NCBI GenBank assembly: GCA_900315245.1 | Contig: OMYJ01000008.1 | Coordinates: forward strand, 1 to 64,000 | Direction: 5' to 3' | Source of the DNA: an uncultured Bacteroidales bacterium | Lineage (GTDB): Bacteria > Bacteroidota > Bacteroidia > Bacteroidales > WCHB1-69 | DNA length: 64,000 nt | Shown: piece by piece, positions 1 to 8,062 of the stretch | Position numbering within the stretch: position 1 is the first letter of the stretch | Layout of the letters: every line of letters starts with the position of its first letter | Position numbers and translations under genes: made by a program | The notes under the pieces: model-generated | Database searches by the model: none | What the model was told of the DNA's origin: nothing | Seen by the model: only the letters and a program-made list of their open reading frames with translations

Positions 1-517
1 CCTTGTTCGCGACAACGCGGAAGGTTTGACGATAGGTTGGAATGCCTTAGGCAAGGTGGACACCATCCGCAGGAACGATGTGCTGATCTCCTCATTCCGT
101 TACAGTCCTACGGGCCAGCGGCAGGTGAAGGCGACCGGTTCCGACACGACGTTCTACATCCATGATGCCACGGGCAACGTGATGTGCGTCTATAGGCTGA
201 AGAACGACACATTGACAGCCTCGGAGCGTTACATTTACGGCAGCAAGCGTTTGGGGATGTTAGGACAGCAGGTCTGGATCACCGCCGGCGGTGCGGCGCG
301 TTTGCAAGACCGCAACACCATCGGCCACCGCCTCTATGAATTGACCGACCACTTGGGTAATGTGACTACCACTCTCCCGGACCGGAAGTATATCACTCCT
401 AATGCCGACAATGAACCGATTTATATAAGGCTGACAATGAGGTGCTTGGAGACGGGGCGAGTTTCAGCGCAGAATTTTGGCAGTACGACAGCCGATTGGG
501 CAGGAGGTGGAACTTAG
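1..517 (+). pseudogene. RHS repeat-associated core protein, 3' part before a frame break
   Basis: The reading frame is open from the left edge, so the N-terminal YD-repeat region lies outside the window. It ends at a stop at 515-517. The translation carries RHS-core hallmarks such as YSPTGQRQVK and LTDHLGNVTTT. At about 419-429, in a TATATA tract, the conserved continuation moves to another frame: the next family motif (FWQYDSRLGRRWNLDP) is encoded in frame 1 from about 424. Removing one TA from the tract restores a single protein. RHS proteins are large secreted or surface proteins that deliver variable C-terminal toxin domains. The break could be a real pseudogenising slip, phase variation or an assembly error. 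Confidence 0.8.
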
Positions 518-1242
518 ACCCTGTTTTCAAGGAGTATGAAAGTCCGTATGCTTGCTTTGCGGGGAACCCGGTGTGGTTCGCGGATAGATTTGGAGCAGAC
601 ACCATATTTGATGATGATGTGGCACGGAAAGATTTCTTGGACACCTATCAGGAGATTGTTGATCGTATCTCAGGCGTAGAAAGAAAAGCCGCCGATATTA
701 GAGCTCTCGCTGCTCAAAGAAACTGGAAGGAAGAGAAATTGAATCGGAAGATTGGTGAACTGTATGAAGAAAAAGAATACTATACTCTTCTGGAGATGAA
801 GCAAGGCTTCCAGGAAATCATGAGTGACCGCAGTTTTTGCGTGACTTATTCAACAGATGTTTCTTTTCTCAAGAAAAGTCAAGGAGGCAGAACACACTAT
901 GTTGATGACAAAAATGTGAATGTGTATTACCGACCAAACATGCGAGGAAGTCTTACGCATGAAACACGCCATGTTTGGGGAGTCATGCGAAAAGAATGGT
1001 CTAATATAGGTGGCTATGACACCTTTGACGAACTATGGGCATTTACTTGGCAAGGTGTTATTGACGCCCCTGCGGTTGATAAATTAATTGAAACCGCAAT
1101 TCAGAAGTATAATAATGGAAAACCTTACTGGGAAAGACAAGAATTGGATTTGAAAGGGGCCATAGATTACCTATATACAACAGGAGACCTAAAACATGAT
1201 TCTAAAATCAAGGTGAGTCCAGTACCAATTCCAGCCCCATAA
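442..1242 (+). CDS. RHS core C-terminus plus variable domain with HETRH motif (putative toxin tip)
   Basis: This is the second half of the frame-broken RHS gene. The first ~40 residues hold the RHS-core end (FWQYDSRLGRRWNLDP, then YACFAGNPV). After that comes a variable region of ~220 residues: a charged, helix-rich stretch and then SLTHETRHVWG at about 949-981. HETRH fits the HExxH zinc-metallopeptidase signature, and an acidic DELWAF follows about 20 residues later. In polymorphic toxins the domain after the RHS core is the effector, so a peptidase-like toxin is inferred; no named family is recognised. The ATG at 442 is only the first ATG after the break. The next gene starts 8 bp after the stop. 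Confidence 0.65.
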   Translation: MLGDGASFSAEFWQYDSRLGRRWNLDPVFKEYESPYACFAGNPVWFADRFGADTIFDDDVARKDFLDTYQEIVDRISGVERKAADIRALAAQRNWKEEKLNRKIGELYEEKEYYTLLEMKQGFQEIMSDRSFCVTYSTDVSFLKKSQGGRTHYVDDKNVNVYYRPNMRGSLTHETRHVWGVMRKEWSNIGGYDTFDELWAFTWQGVIDAPAVDKLIETAIQKYNNGKPYWERQELDLKGAIDYLYTTGDLKHDSKIKVSPVPIPAP

Positions 1243-1250
1243 CAGTTCTT

Positions 1251-2168
1251 ATGCGTCACTATTGTATTATATTCATATTGATAGCCACTCCTCTGGTGAA
1301 AGCCCAAACCACACCACCATATTGCTTACAAGTAAGCAATATTTCGAGTGACTATCTTGTTTGCGATGCAGGGATTGTCGAGACACACATTAATGAAGAA
1401 TCCAAGTCTTATTACGACTTCGAGATTTCCAATTTTGTGCCTCGTTCACAAATCACCGACAGCATATACAATTTACTGATTCATTACATAAAACATGAGG
1501 TGGCTCAATTGGGTTCCGTAGATTATCATGAACTTGGATTTACTATTGATGGGTGGCCGGATATCGTTAGTTATTTCGATCAACAAAATGCCAATATTAT
1601 ACGGCTTTACTACTGTTATGACAGAGTGATGGATTCCCTGCGGAAGCAAATCAATATCATTTTACGGGCCAACAATATTCAAGACACCCTTATGTTTCCT
1701 AAAAGCGATTTCGGTTGTGAGAAAGAGCAAATAAACCCGCTGTATAATTCCATAGAGGACGGGAACGAACGCATTGACGACTATTTTTTCAGTTTGGTGT
1801 TGAACGGTCAGCAAGTACTCATTTCTTCTGACTGGTCAAAGCTTTTTTATCTTGACTCTGTAAAACCTGTATTTGTTTCTCGTTATGATCGGGACAACAA
1901 CAATCGCCATAAATGGAAGAACTGGTACCGACTGATAAAGTGCGAAAAGGCAATAATTTCTGAATGCAAACTGGATTCGGTACGAAATGGCGACTCGTAT
2001 CTAATCGTAAGAATAAACTATAAGTGGTTGTGGATTAACAATTTGAGCGAAAAATCAGTACATGGTTTATTAGATGCTGTTGAAAAGCTTTTACCTCGTT
2101 CTTATCGCAAACAATACCGAGCCGTTAGAGAAAACTATATCAAACATGCAACAGGAGAATTCAATTAA
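1251..2168 (+). CDS. Secreted protein of unknown function, next to the RHS tip
   Basis: This 305-residue protein begins with a signal peptide (MRHYCIIFILIATPLVKAQ), so export to the periplasm or outer membrane is expected. The rest is soluble, mixed alpha/beta in composition and rich in Tyr, Asp and Asn. No known domain is recognised. It starts 8 bp after the RHS gene and was probably co-transcribed with it. In polymorphic toxin loci the gene directly after the toxin often encodes immunity, so a periplasmic protector against the HETRH domain is one possibility, but only gene order supports that. Base composition is AT-richer than the downstream housekeeping genes. Confidence 0.6.
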   Translation: MRHYCIIFILIATPLVKAQTTPPYCLQVSNISSDYLVCDAGIVETHINEESKSYYDFEISNFVPRSQITDSIYNLLIHYIKHEVAQLGSVDYHELGFTIDGWPDIVSYFDQQNANIIRLYYCYDRVMDSLRKQINIILRANNIQDTLMFPKSDFGCEKEQINPLYNSIEDGNERIDDYFFSLVLNGQQVLISSDWSKLFYLDSVKPVFVSRYDRDNNNRHKWKNWYRLIKCEKAIISECKLDSVRNGDSYLIVRINYKWLWINNLSEKSVHGLLDAVEKLLPRSYRKQYRAVRENYIKHATGEFN

Positions 2169-2247
2169 ACATGCCCTTTGTTCTAATAATCCTATCTTCG
2201 CGCCATGAAACCCACCGCCACATACTCGCCTCACCACCTCCGTTTCG

Positions 2248-2340
2248 CTATGGGGGTATCTCTATTTCTTCAACGGGCAGGAGGTGGACAATAAGGCGTA
2301 TATAGAAAGAGATAGTTTGAGTATTGTCGCTCTAACCTGA
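2248..2340 (+). pseudogene. RHS core relic
   Basis: A 30-codon open stretch without a start reads LWGYLYFFNGQEVDNKAY and ends in TGA at 2338-2340. YxFNGQEVDNxxY resembles the RHS-core segment (FNGKExDNE) that precedes the 'YDSRLGRRWNLDP' block. It therefore looks like a leftover of a second RHS end, as expected where toxin tips are exchanged by recombination. Confidence 0.55.
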
Positions 2341-2347
2341 AAAAATC

Positions 2348-2370
2348 CTATTTTTGCACCGCAAAAATAG
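2348..2370. promoter_or_regulatory. speB promoter -7 element inside a perfect palindrome
   Basis: TATTTTTG at 2349-2356 fits the Bacteroidetes -7 consensus. It is one arm of a perfect 10-bp inverted repeat with a 3-bp spacer (CTATTTTTGC ACC GCAAAAATAG). The right arm also supplies a -7 element on the minus strand. The arrangement could be an operator overlapping the promoter or a bidirectional promoter. Confidence 0.6.
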
Positions 2371-2399
2371 ACTACTATTCGTTGACAATTCAACCTGTT

Positions 2400-3263
2400 A
2401 TGATAAAAAAAATGACCCATTTTCTGGACATGGACGACGAACGGCTGTATGAGCTGGAGAATGCCCGCTATGTGATTTTAGGCGTACCCTACGACGGCAC
2501 CAGCACTTTCGTGAAAGGGGCGGACAAAGGACCGCAAGCCATTCTGGATGCTTCTGACAGTCTGGAATTGTATGATATTCAACTTCAATATGATGCCTCT
2601 GTTTCAGGGATTTATACAGATTATCACAAGTATAACTTCAAGTCTCCAGACTCAATGGTAAAATCTGTGCACGACCGGATGAGACACTTTATGGACATGG
2701 GAAAACGCACCATTTTGTTGGGTGGCGAGCATTCAGTGTCGGTAGGTGCTATCCAGGCCATGGCTGAAAGTTACGACAATCTGTCCGTTTTGCAGATTGA
2801 CGCACACGCGGATCTGCGTGACAGCTACCACGACTCCATCTATAACCATGCCTGCGTCATGCGTCGCGCTCAGGAACACGCCCGCGTGGTGCAAGTGGGC
2901 ATCCGCAACGTCTGCTCTGAAGAACTGCCCAGCGTGGTGCCCGAAAACATTTTCTACGCACACCTCATTCACAATAAGGAAGACTGGATGGAAAAGGCTG
3001 TGGACCGGCTCACGGACAACGTCTATATCACCGTGGATCTGGATGGTTTCGACCCCGCAATTCTGCCCGCCACAGGCACTCCGCTGCCCGGCGGCCTGCA
3101 GTGGTACCCTACCCTGCGATTCCTTGAAATGGTCTTCAAGCAAAAAAAAGTGGTGGGATTCGATGTGGTGGAGCTCTGCCCGCAAGCCGACAGCAAAGTC
3201 TCCGATGTTTTGGCCGCCACTCTGGTTTACAAGATGCTGACTCTATGGGAAATGTTCGGATAA
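2400..3263 (+). CDS. speB: Agmatinase / ureohydrolase-family protein
   Basis: Ureohydrolase (arginase/agmatinase) fold, 287 residues from the ATG at 2400. Manganese-ligand motifs are intact: GGEHSVSVGA, DAHADLRD, and DLDGFDPAILPATGTPLPGG. Agmatinase converts agmatine to putrescine and urea in the cytoplasm, feeding polyamine synthesis. Arginase or formiminoglutamase cannot be excluded by eye, but the GTPLPGG ending is agmatinase-like. An in-frame TTG at 2382 is less likely than the ATG 44 bp after the -7 element. A second ATG at 2412 is also possible. It appears to be monocistronic, with a separate promoter for the next gene. Confidence 0.88.
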   Translation: MIKKMTHFLDMDDERLYELENARYVILGVPYDGTSTFVKGADKGPQAILDASDSLELYDIQLQYDASVSGIYTDYHKYNFKSPDSMVKSVHDRMRHFMDMGKRTILLGGEHSVSVGAIQAMAESYDNLSVLQIDAHADLRDSYHDSIYNHACVMRRAQEHARVVQVGIRNVCSEELPSVVPENIFYAHLIHNKEDWMEKAVDRLTDNVYITVDLDGFDPAILPATGTPLPGGLQWYPTLRFLEMVFKQKKVVGFDVVELCPQADSKVSDVLAATLVYKMLTLWEMFG

Positions 3264-3294
3264 TACATTTTTCCGTGTATATTCGTAATTTATA

Positions 3295-3302
3295 TACCTT
3301 TG
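3295..3302 (+). promoter_or_regulatory. -7 promoter element for the putative porin
   Basis: TACCTTTG matches TAnnTTTG and lies 33 bp before the ATG at 3336. It overlaps the upstream in-frame TTG at 3300, which is therefore not the start codon. Confidence 0.65.
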
Positions 3303-3335
3303 CAACACAAAAAAAAGGCTTCATTCTTTCTTTTA

Positions 3336-5240
3336 ATGAACTGTAAACCAATATTATACATATTACTACTGAGTGTTTTCTCTTTTTTGGGAATGACCGT
3401 CGTCGCCCAAGAACAGGAAGACGGACGCCCAAAAATAGACTCCGCTATGGCCATCTCTCCTGATTTCTCATCCACCCGCCATGCACCTTGGCCCGCTACA
3501 CATTTCCTCCCACTTCGCTATAACACCATCGACACCTCCCTTGTCCACATTTCGGAATTTGACCCACTCTTGCGAATAGAAAACCTATACCAGTCCCTCG
3601 GCATCAACGGACAGGCCCACAAATCCATGATCTTTGACATACAACATCCCACGGGCTTCTCTATGACCACTTTGCCCTATCCCTTGTATTTCAAGAAGAT
3701 GACAGACCTGAAAATTTATGATGTCACCCCTACTTACACCGATCTGAACTTCACATACACCTTTCTGAACGCTTTTGCTTTTCAAGCTACACATGCCCAA
3801 AAAATCCGACAAGTCAATTTCGCAGTCCATCTCGATGCCGCAAGCGACAAAGGCTATTTTATCCACCAAGAGGTCAACCGTTTGTCCCTTGACGCCACTT
3901 TAAGATACGAAACGCCCAAGAAGATTTACGGTTTTTTACTGGCATACATTTTCAACCACGGCAAGTTCTCTGAAAATGGCGGGCTGCAATACAGCCCTGA
4001 TTTCACCGACCGAGATCCCAGGCATGACTCGACGATCACCTACGACCTGACCAGTTTCCCCGTGATGTTCAGCAACGGCAGCTCCAAAATCAACACTCAT
4101 GCGTTTCAAATCACTAACTATCTCAATATCAAAGACAAAAAAGGCCACTATTTCGTAACTGTCAGCCACACGTTGGACTTCAACTTCCTGTCGAGCCACT
4201 TCTTTGATTATGACTTGAACAATTTGTTCTACGTCAACCGATACTATATCAGCACTGACACCACCAACGACTCCGTACAATACTACTCCATCGCCAACAC
4301 CTTGCAGCTGTCGAACTTCAGTCCAACCGACACCATCGGCGATCAATCCTATTTTTTCCGGATCGCGGGCGGCCTGCGGCACGAATATGTGAATTCCGTG
4401 AGCCCTCGAATGCAGGACAACAGCCTCTGTCTGTTCGCCCGCACCAACATCCGACTGTTCAAAGTATGGGACATCTATGGCCTATTCTCATACAATCTGT
4501 TTAAATATACCCAAAACGATGCGCTTGCCCATGCCGGTTTCCGATTCACCATCAACAGGAAGCAAGGACATTATATCGGACTGGAAGCCACTTTCAGCCG
4601 CCGTTCTCCCGACTACATCTTCAGCAACTATCTCGGCAACAACAACTTCTGGGAATACGACTGGAGAAAGCAGAATTTCTTCAAAGCAAGCGCCTATTGG
4701 ACGATTTTCAACTACAAGGCTTCCTTCAATTTCATCAATGCCGGCCGTTATGTTTACCTTAACAACAATTTTGAGCCCGTCCAACTGGAGAAGCCCTTCC
4801 AAGTAATCCAGCTGATGCTTTATGCGCCTGTCCGCACGAAATATTTCTGTCTGGACGCGCAACTCGCACTGCAACACGCCACCAACAAGACAATTGCGGT
4901 TCCTCTGTTTGCAGGTAAACTGGGGGCGCTCTACACCACCCGCATTTTCAAGAAACGGCTGCGCTTCCAAGTCGGTGTGGATCTGTTCTACAACACAAAA
5001 TACTACTCCGACGGCTACGATCCTATCCTGCATCAATTCTATGCACAACAGTACATCATCACTGGCAACTACCTCTATCTCAACGCCCATCTGGCCATAA
5101 GAGTGAAGCGAATCTCCTTCTTCGTGCGCGGCGGCAATCTCATAGCCGGTCTTTTCAGCTTCCGCTACATCACCACGCCGGGTTACCCGATGCAAGGCAG
5201 AAACTTCGAGGTGGGTGTGAACTGGAAGTTCTACGATTAG
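3336..5240 (+). CDS. Putative outer-membrane porin (Porin_10 family)
   Basis: A 634-residue protein with a signal peptide (MNCKPILYILLLSVFSFLGMTVVAQ). The body has many alternating aromatic beta-strands, including NNNFWEYDWRKQNFFK and YNTKYYSDGYDPILHQFYAQ, typical of the Bacteroidetes 'putative porin' family. It ends in an aromatic strand (EVGVNWKFYD), as usual for outer-membrane barrels. Substrate is unknown. The ATG at 3336 is chosen because the earlier TTG lies inside the promoter. A 53-bp tract of 8-bp repeats follows the stop, then the terminator of the convergent fumC. Confidence 0.8.
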   Translation: MNCKPILYILLLSVFSFLGMTVVAQEQEDGRPKIDSAMAISPDFSSTRHAPWPATHFLPLRYNTIDTSLVHISEFDPLLRIENLYQSLGINGQAHKSMIFDIQHPTGFSMTTLPYPLYFKKMTDLKIYDVTPTYTDLNFTYTFLNAFAFQATHAQKIRQVNFAVHLDAASDKGYFIHQEVNRLSLDATLRYETPKKIYGFLLAYIFNHGKFSENGGLQYSPDFTDRDPRHDSTITYDLTSFPVMFSNGSSKINTHAFQITNYLNIKDKKGHYFVTVSHTLDFNFLSSHFFDYDLNNLFYVNRYYISTDTTNDSVQYYSIANTLQLSNFSPTDTIGDQSYFFRIAGGLRHEYVNSVSPRMQDNSLCLFARTNIRLFKVWDIYGLFSYNLFKYTQNDALAHAGFRFTINRKQGHYIGLEATFSRRSPDYIFSNYLGNNNFWEYDWRKQNFFKASAYWTIFNYKASFNFINAGRYVYLNNNFEPVQLEKPFQVIQLMLYAPVRTKYFCLDAQLALQHATNKTIAVPLFAGKLGALYTTRIFKKRLRFQVGVDLFYNTKYYSDGYDPILHQFYAQQYIITGNYLYLNAHLAIRVKRISFFVRGGNLIAGLFSFRYITTPGYPMQGRNFEVGVNWKFYD

Positions 5241-5293
5241 GCGATGAGGCAATGAGACGATGAGGCGATGAGACGATGAAACGACGAAACGAT
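5241..5293. repeat. Short tandem repeat, 8-bp unit (GATGAGAC-like)
   Basis: About six degenerate 8-bp units of the form gatgagac/gatgaggc/gatgaaac start directly after the porin stop codon. Confidence 0.85.
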
Positions 5294-5300
5294 AAAAAAA

Positions 5301-5330
5301 TGTAGGGACGAATGATTATTCGCCCCTACA
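5301..5330 (-). terminator. Rho-independent terminator of fumC
   Basis: The arms 5301-5313 and 5318-5330 form a 13-bp stem with one mismatch and a GATT loop. On the minus strand it is followed by seven T residues. The TAGGGACG...CCCTACA form resembles the palindrome at 39221. Confidence 0.75.
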
Positions 5331-5353
5331 TCGTTATAATATATTTCAAATCT

Positions 5354-6724
5354 CTACAATTTCATCCAATTATCGAAATCCTCCGCGCTCACGAGCCCCA
5401 ATTCCAATGCGGACTCGCGTAACGTAAGCCCGTGCTCATGCGCGTGCTGCGCAATCTTCGCGGCGTTGTAGTAGCCGATGTGCGGATTCAGCTTCGTGAC
5501 TAACATCAACGAGTTGTGGAGATGCATGGAGATGCGCTCCAGGTTGGGCTTTATCCCCTTGAGACAGTGGTCGTTGAAGGAGTTGATGACATCAGCGAGC
5601 AATCGTGATGACTGCAGCAGGTTGCGGCCGATGAGCGGCATGAAGACGTTGAGCTGCAGATGTCCCTGCATGGCTCCCGTGGTGATGGCCACGTCGTTGC
5701 CGATGACCTGGCAGCACACCTGCGACAGCGCCTCGCACTGTGTGGGGTTCACCTTGCCGGGCATGATGGAGGAACCGGGTTCGTTGGCGGGCAGAATCAC
5801 CTCGCCCAAACCGCAGCGCGGACCCGAATTCAGCAAACGGAAATCGTTGGCGATCTTCATCAACGAGACAGCCAACCGTTTGAACGCTCCAGACATTTCG
5901 CACAGCGAGTCGTGGGTGGCCATCGCCTCGAACTTGTTCGGACAGTTGCTGAACTCGTAACCCGTGAACTGGTTGATATATTGCAATGCTATTTTGTCAT
6001 AACCCTCAGGCGTGTTAATACCGTTGCCGACAGCGGTGCCACCAATCGGGAGTTCCATCAAGTGCTTGAGACTCTGTTGGATGACCTCGTATCCGTGTTC
6101 CAACTGCGAGAGGTGGCCGGACAGTTCATCGCCCAATGTCAAAGGGGTGGCGTCCATCAGGTGGGTGCGCCCGATTTTCTTGATGTCAGCGTATTCAGCG
6201 ACTTTTGTGCGATAAGTTTCCATCATCCGTTCCAAGGCGGGCAGGGTGCGGGTGATGATGCTCTTCGCGGTGGCGATGCGCATGCCCGTGGGGAAGATGT
6301 CGTTTGTCGATTGAGACTTGTTGACATCATCGTTGGGCGAGAGGAAAAGCGGGTAGTCGGTGAGCTGACCGCCATGCAGCTGCTGTGCGCGGTGGGCAAT
6401 CACCTCGTTGACGTTCATGTTGGTCTGTGTGCCCGAACCGGTCTGCCAAATGTGCAGCGGGAACTGGTCGTCCCATTGTCCGGCGGTGATTTCATCGACC
6501 ACACGCACAATCAGGTCGCGCTTTTCCTCCGGAAGGACGCCGCAGTCGAAGTTGGCGCAGGCCGCCGCCTTCTTTGCCGTCGCGATACCGTAAATAATCT
6601 CGATAGGCATGTGCTTCTTCCCGATTTCAAAGTTCTCCATAGCTCGTTGCGTCTGCGCGCCCCAGAGTTTATCGGCCTCAACGCGCATTTCGCCTAATGT
6701 GTCTTTTTCGATTCTGTATTCCAT
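5354..6724 (-). CDS. fumC: Fumarate hydratase, class II
   Basis: A 456-residue homotetrameric, cofactor-free fumarase that interconverts fumarate and malate in the cytoplasm. The fumarase/aspartase signature GSSIMPGKVNPTQ is intact, as are GRTHLMDATPLTLG and the N-terminal SGTQTNMNVNEV block; length is normal for class II. The ATG at 6724 is preferred over an in-frame TTG at 6733. It lies 86 bp downstream of tgt, separated by an 8-bp repeat tract. A dedicated terminator lies at 5301-5330. Confidence 0.95.
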   Translation of the reverse strand: MEYRIEKDTLGEMRVEADKLWGAQTQRAMENFEIGKKHMPIEIIYGIATAKKAAACANFDCGVLPEEKRDLIVRVVDEITAGQWDDQFPLHIWQTGSGTQTNMNVNEVIAHRAQQLHGGQLTDYPLFLSPNDDVNKSQSTNDIFPTGMRIATAKSIITRTLPALERMMETYRTKVAEYADIKKIGRTHLMDATPLTLGDELSGHLSQLEHGYEVIQQSLKHLMELPIGGTAVGNGINTPEGYDKIALQYINQFTGYEFSNCPNKFEAMATHDSLCEMSGAFKRLAVSLMKIANDFRLLNSGPRCGLGEVILPANEPGSSIMPGKVNPTQCEALSQVCCQVIGNDVAITTGAMQGHLQLNVFMPLIGRNLLQSSRLLADVINSFNDHCLKGIKPNLERISMHLHNSLMLVTKLNPHIGYYNAAKIAQHAHEHGLTLRESALELGLVSAEDFDNWMKL

Positions 6725-6762
6725 TTTTATCAATTTTCAGTTTTTGAATAATCCGTCAATTA

Positions 6763-6813
6763 TCTCATCGTTTCATCGTCTCATCGTCTCATCGTTTCAT
6801 CGTCTCATCGTTA
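6763..6813. repeat. Short tandem repeat, 8-bp unit (TCATCGTC/T)
   Basis: Six nearly perfect units of tcatcgtc or tcatcgtt lie between tgt and fumC. They are the reverse complement of the same theme seen at 5241. Confidence 0.88.
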
Positions 6814-7944
6814 CAACCTCCGCGAAATCTTCGGCAACACTTCGTCCTTCCAGGTCGCGAAAGTACCCTCGAGGATTTTCTGTCTGGCCGTCTTCACCAA
6901 GTCAAGATAGAAGTGCAGGTTGTGGATGCTGCCGATCATCGGGCCGAGGATCTCGTCCGACACGTAGAGATGGCGCAGGTAGGCGCGGGTATATTCGCGG
7001 TCGGCAAAGAGGTCGCTATTGACATCCAGCGGAGTGAAATCGTTCTTCCACTTTTCGTTACGCATGTTCATCATACCTTCCCATGTGAAAATCATGCCGT
7101 TGCGGCCGTTACGGGTTGGCATCACGCAGTCGAACATATCCACGCCCAGGGAAATGCACTCGACGATGTTGGCGGGCGTGCCCACCCCCATCAGGTAGCG
7201 CGGCTTGTCCTTGGGCAACACCTGACAGCAAACATCCGTGATTTCGTACATCATCTCCGTCGGCTCTCCCACAGAAACGCCACCAATGGCGTTGCCGTCG
7301 CAATTGGTGGAAGCCACATATTCAGCAGACTTCAGCCGCAAATCCTTGTAAGTGCTGCCCTGCACAATCGGGAACAGCGTCTGCTCATAACCGTAGTAGG
7401 GCTCGGTCTCGTCCAAACGGGCGATGCAACGTTTCAGCCACTTGTAGGTGGTCTCCATGGAGTTTTTGGCGTACTTGTAGTCAGCGGGATACGGCGTGCA
7501 CTCGTCGAAGGCCATGATGATGTCGGCGCCTATGGTGCGCTCAAGGTCCATCACCTTCTCCGGACTGAAGAGATGCCGGGAGCCGTCGATGTGCGACTGA
7601 AACCAGACGCCCTCCTGCGGGTCTATTTTGCGGCGATGGCTCAGCGAGAAGACCTGGAAGCCGCCACTGTCGGTGAGGATAGGACGGTCCCAGCCGTTGA
7701 ACTTGTGCAGTCCGCCGGCCTCACGCAGCACCTCCATGCCGGGGCGCATATACAAATGGTATGTGTTCCCCAAAATAATCTGGGCTTTCACATCTTGTTT
7801 CAAATCCCTGATATGCAGTGATTTCACGGCGCCCAAAGTACCCACAGGCATGAAAATCGGGGTTTCAATCATTCCGTGTCCGGTTTCTATCAAACCGGCG
7901 CGTGCGTGGCTTTTGCCGTCTTCCTTTTGGAGTGTGAACTTCAT
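6811..7944 (-). CDS. tgt: tRNA-guanine transglycosylase (queuine tRNA-ribosyltransferase)
   Basis: A 377-residue TIM-barrel enzyme that swaps guanine-34 for a queuine precursor in tRNAs with GUN anticodons. The substrate-binding and catalytic motifs DSGGFQVFSL, GGVSVGEP, RYLMGVGTP and DMFDCVMPTRNGRNG are present. The C-terminal zinc site is not: the usual CxCxxC before YxRAYLxHL is replaced by NSDLFADREYTRAYLRHL. The distal IHNL motif is kept. Loss of the zinc cysteines appears, from memory, to be shared by other Bacteroidetes Tgt proteins. It starts 48 bp from a minus-strand -7 element and is divergent from the glycosyltransferase gene. Confidence 0.93.
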   Translation of the reverse strand: MKFTLQKEDGKSHARAGLIETGHGMIETPIFMPVGTLGAVKSLHIRDLKQDVKAQIILGNTYHLYMRPGMEVLREAGGLHKFNGWDRPILTDSGGFQVFSLSHRRKIDPQEGVWFQSHIDGSRHLFSPEKVMDLERTIGADIIMAFDECTPYPADYKYAKNSMETTYKWLKRCIARLDETEPYYGYEQTLFPIVQGSTYKDLRLKSAEYVASTNCDGNAIGGVSVGEPTEMMYEITDVCCQVLPKDKPRYLMGVGTPANIVECISLGVDMFDCVMPTRNGRNGMIFTWEGMMNMRNEKWKNDFTPLDVNSDLFADREYTRAYLRHLYVSDEILGPMIGSIHNLHFYLDLVKTARQKILEGTFATWKDEVLPKISRRL

Positions 7945-7991
7945 ATTCTCGTAGCGTTCAAATGTTCGTAAGTTTGTTTATATTTTTTTGG

Positions 7992-7999
7992 CAAAAATA
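7992..7999 (-). promoter_or_regulatory. -7 promoter element for tgt
   Basis: CAAAAATA (TATTTTTG on the minus strand) lies 48 bp before the tgt start and forms a divergent pair with the element at 8022. Confidence 0.6.
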
Positions 8000-8021
8000 C
8001 ATCTTTTATTGAAATAATACT

Positions 8022-8029
8022 TACTTTTG
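8022..8029 (+). promoter_or_regulatory. -7 promoter element for the glycosyltransferase-sigma operon
   Basis: TACTTTTG matches TAnnTTTG and lies 33 bp before the ATG at 8063. Confidence 0.6.
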
Positions 8030-8062
8030 CCGCCAAACTATTAACCTAAACCGTTTCATAAA

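Noticed and set aside
5660..6697. A 345-residue open frame antisense to fumC
   Set aside because: It is a shadow of the fumC codon pattern; fumC is complete and unambiguous.
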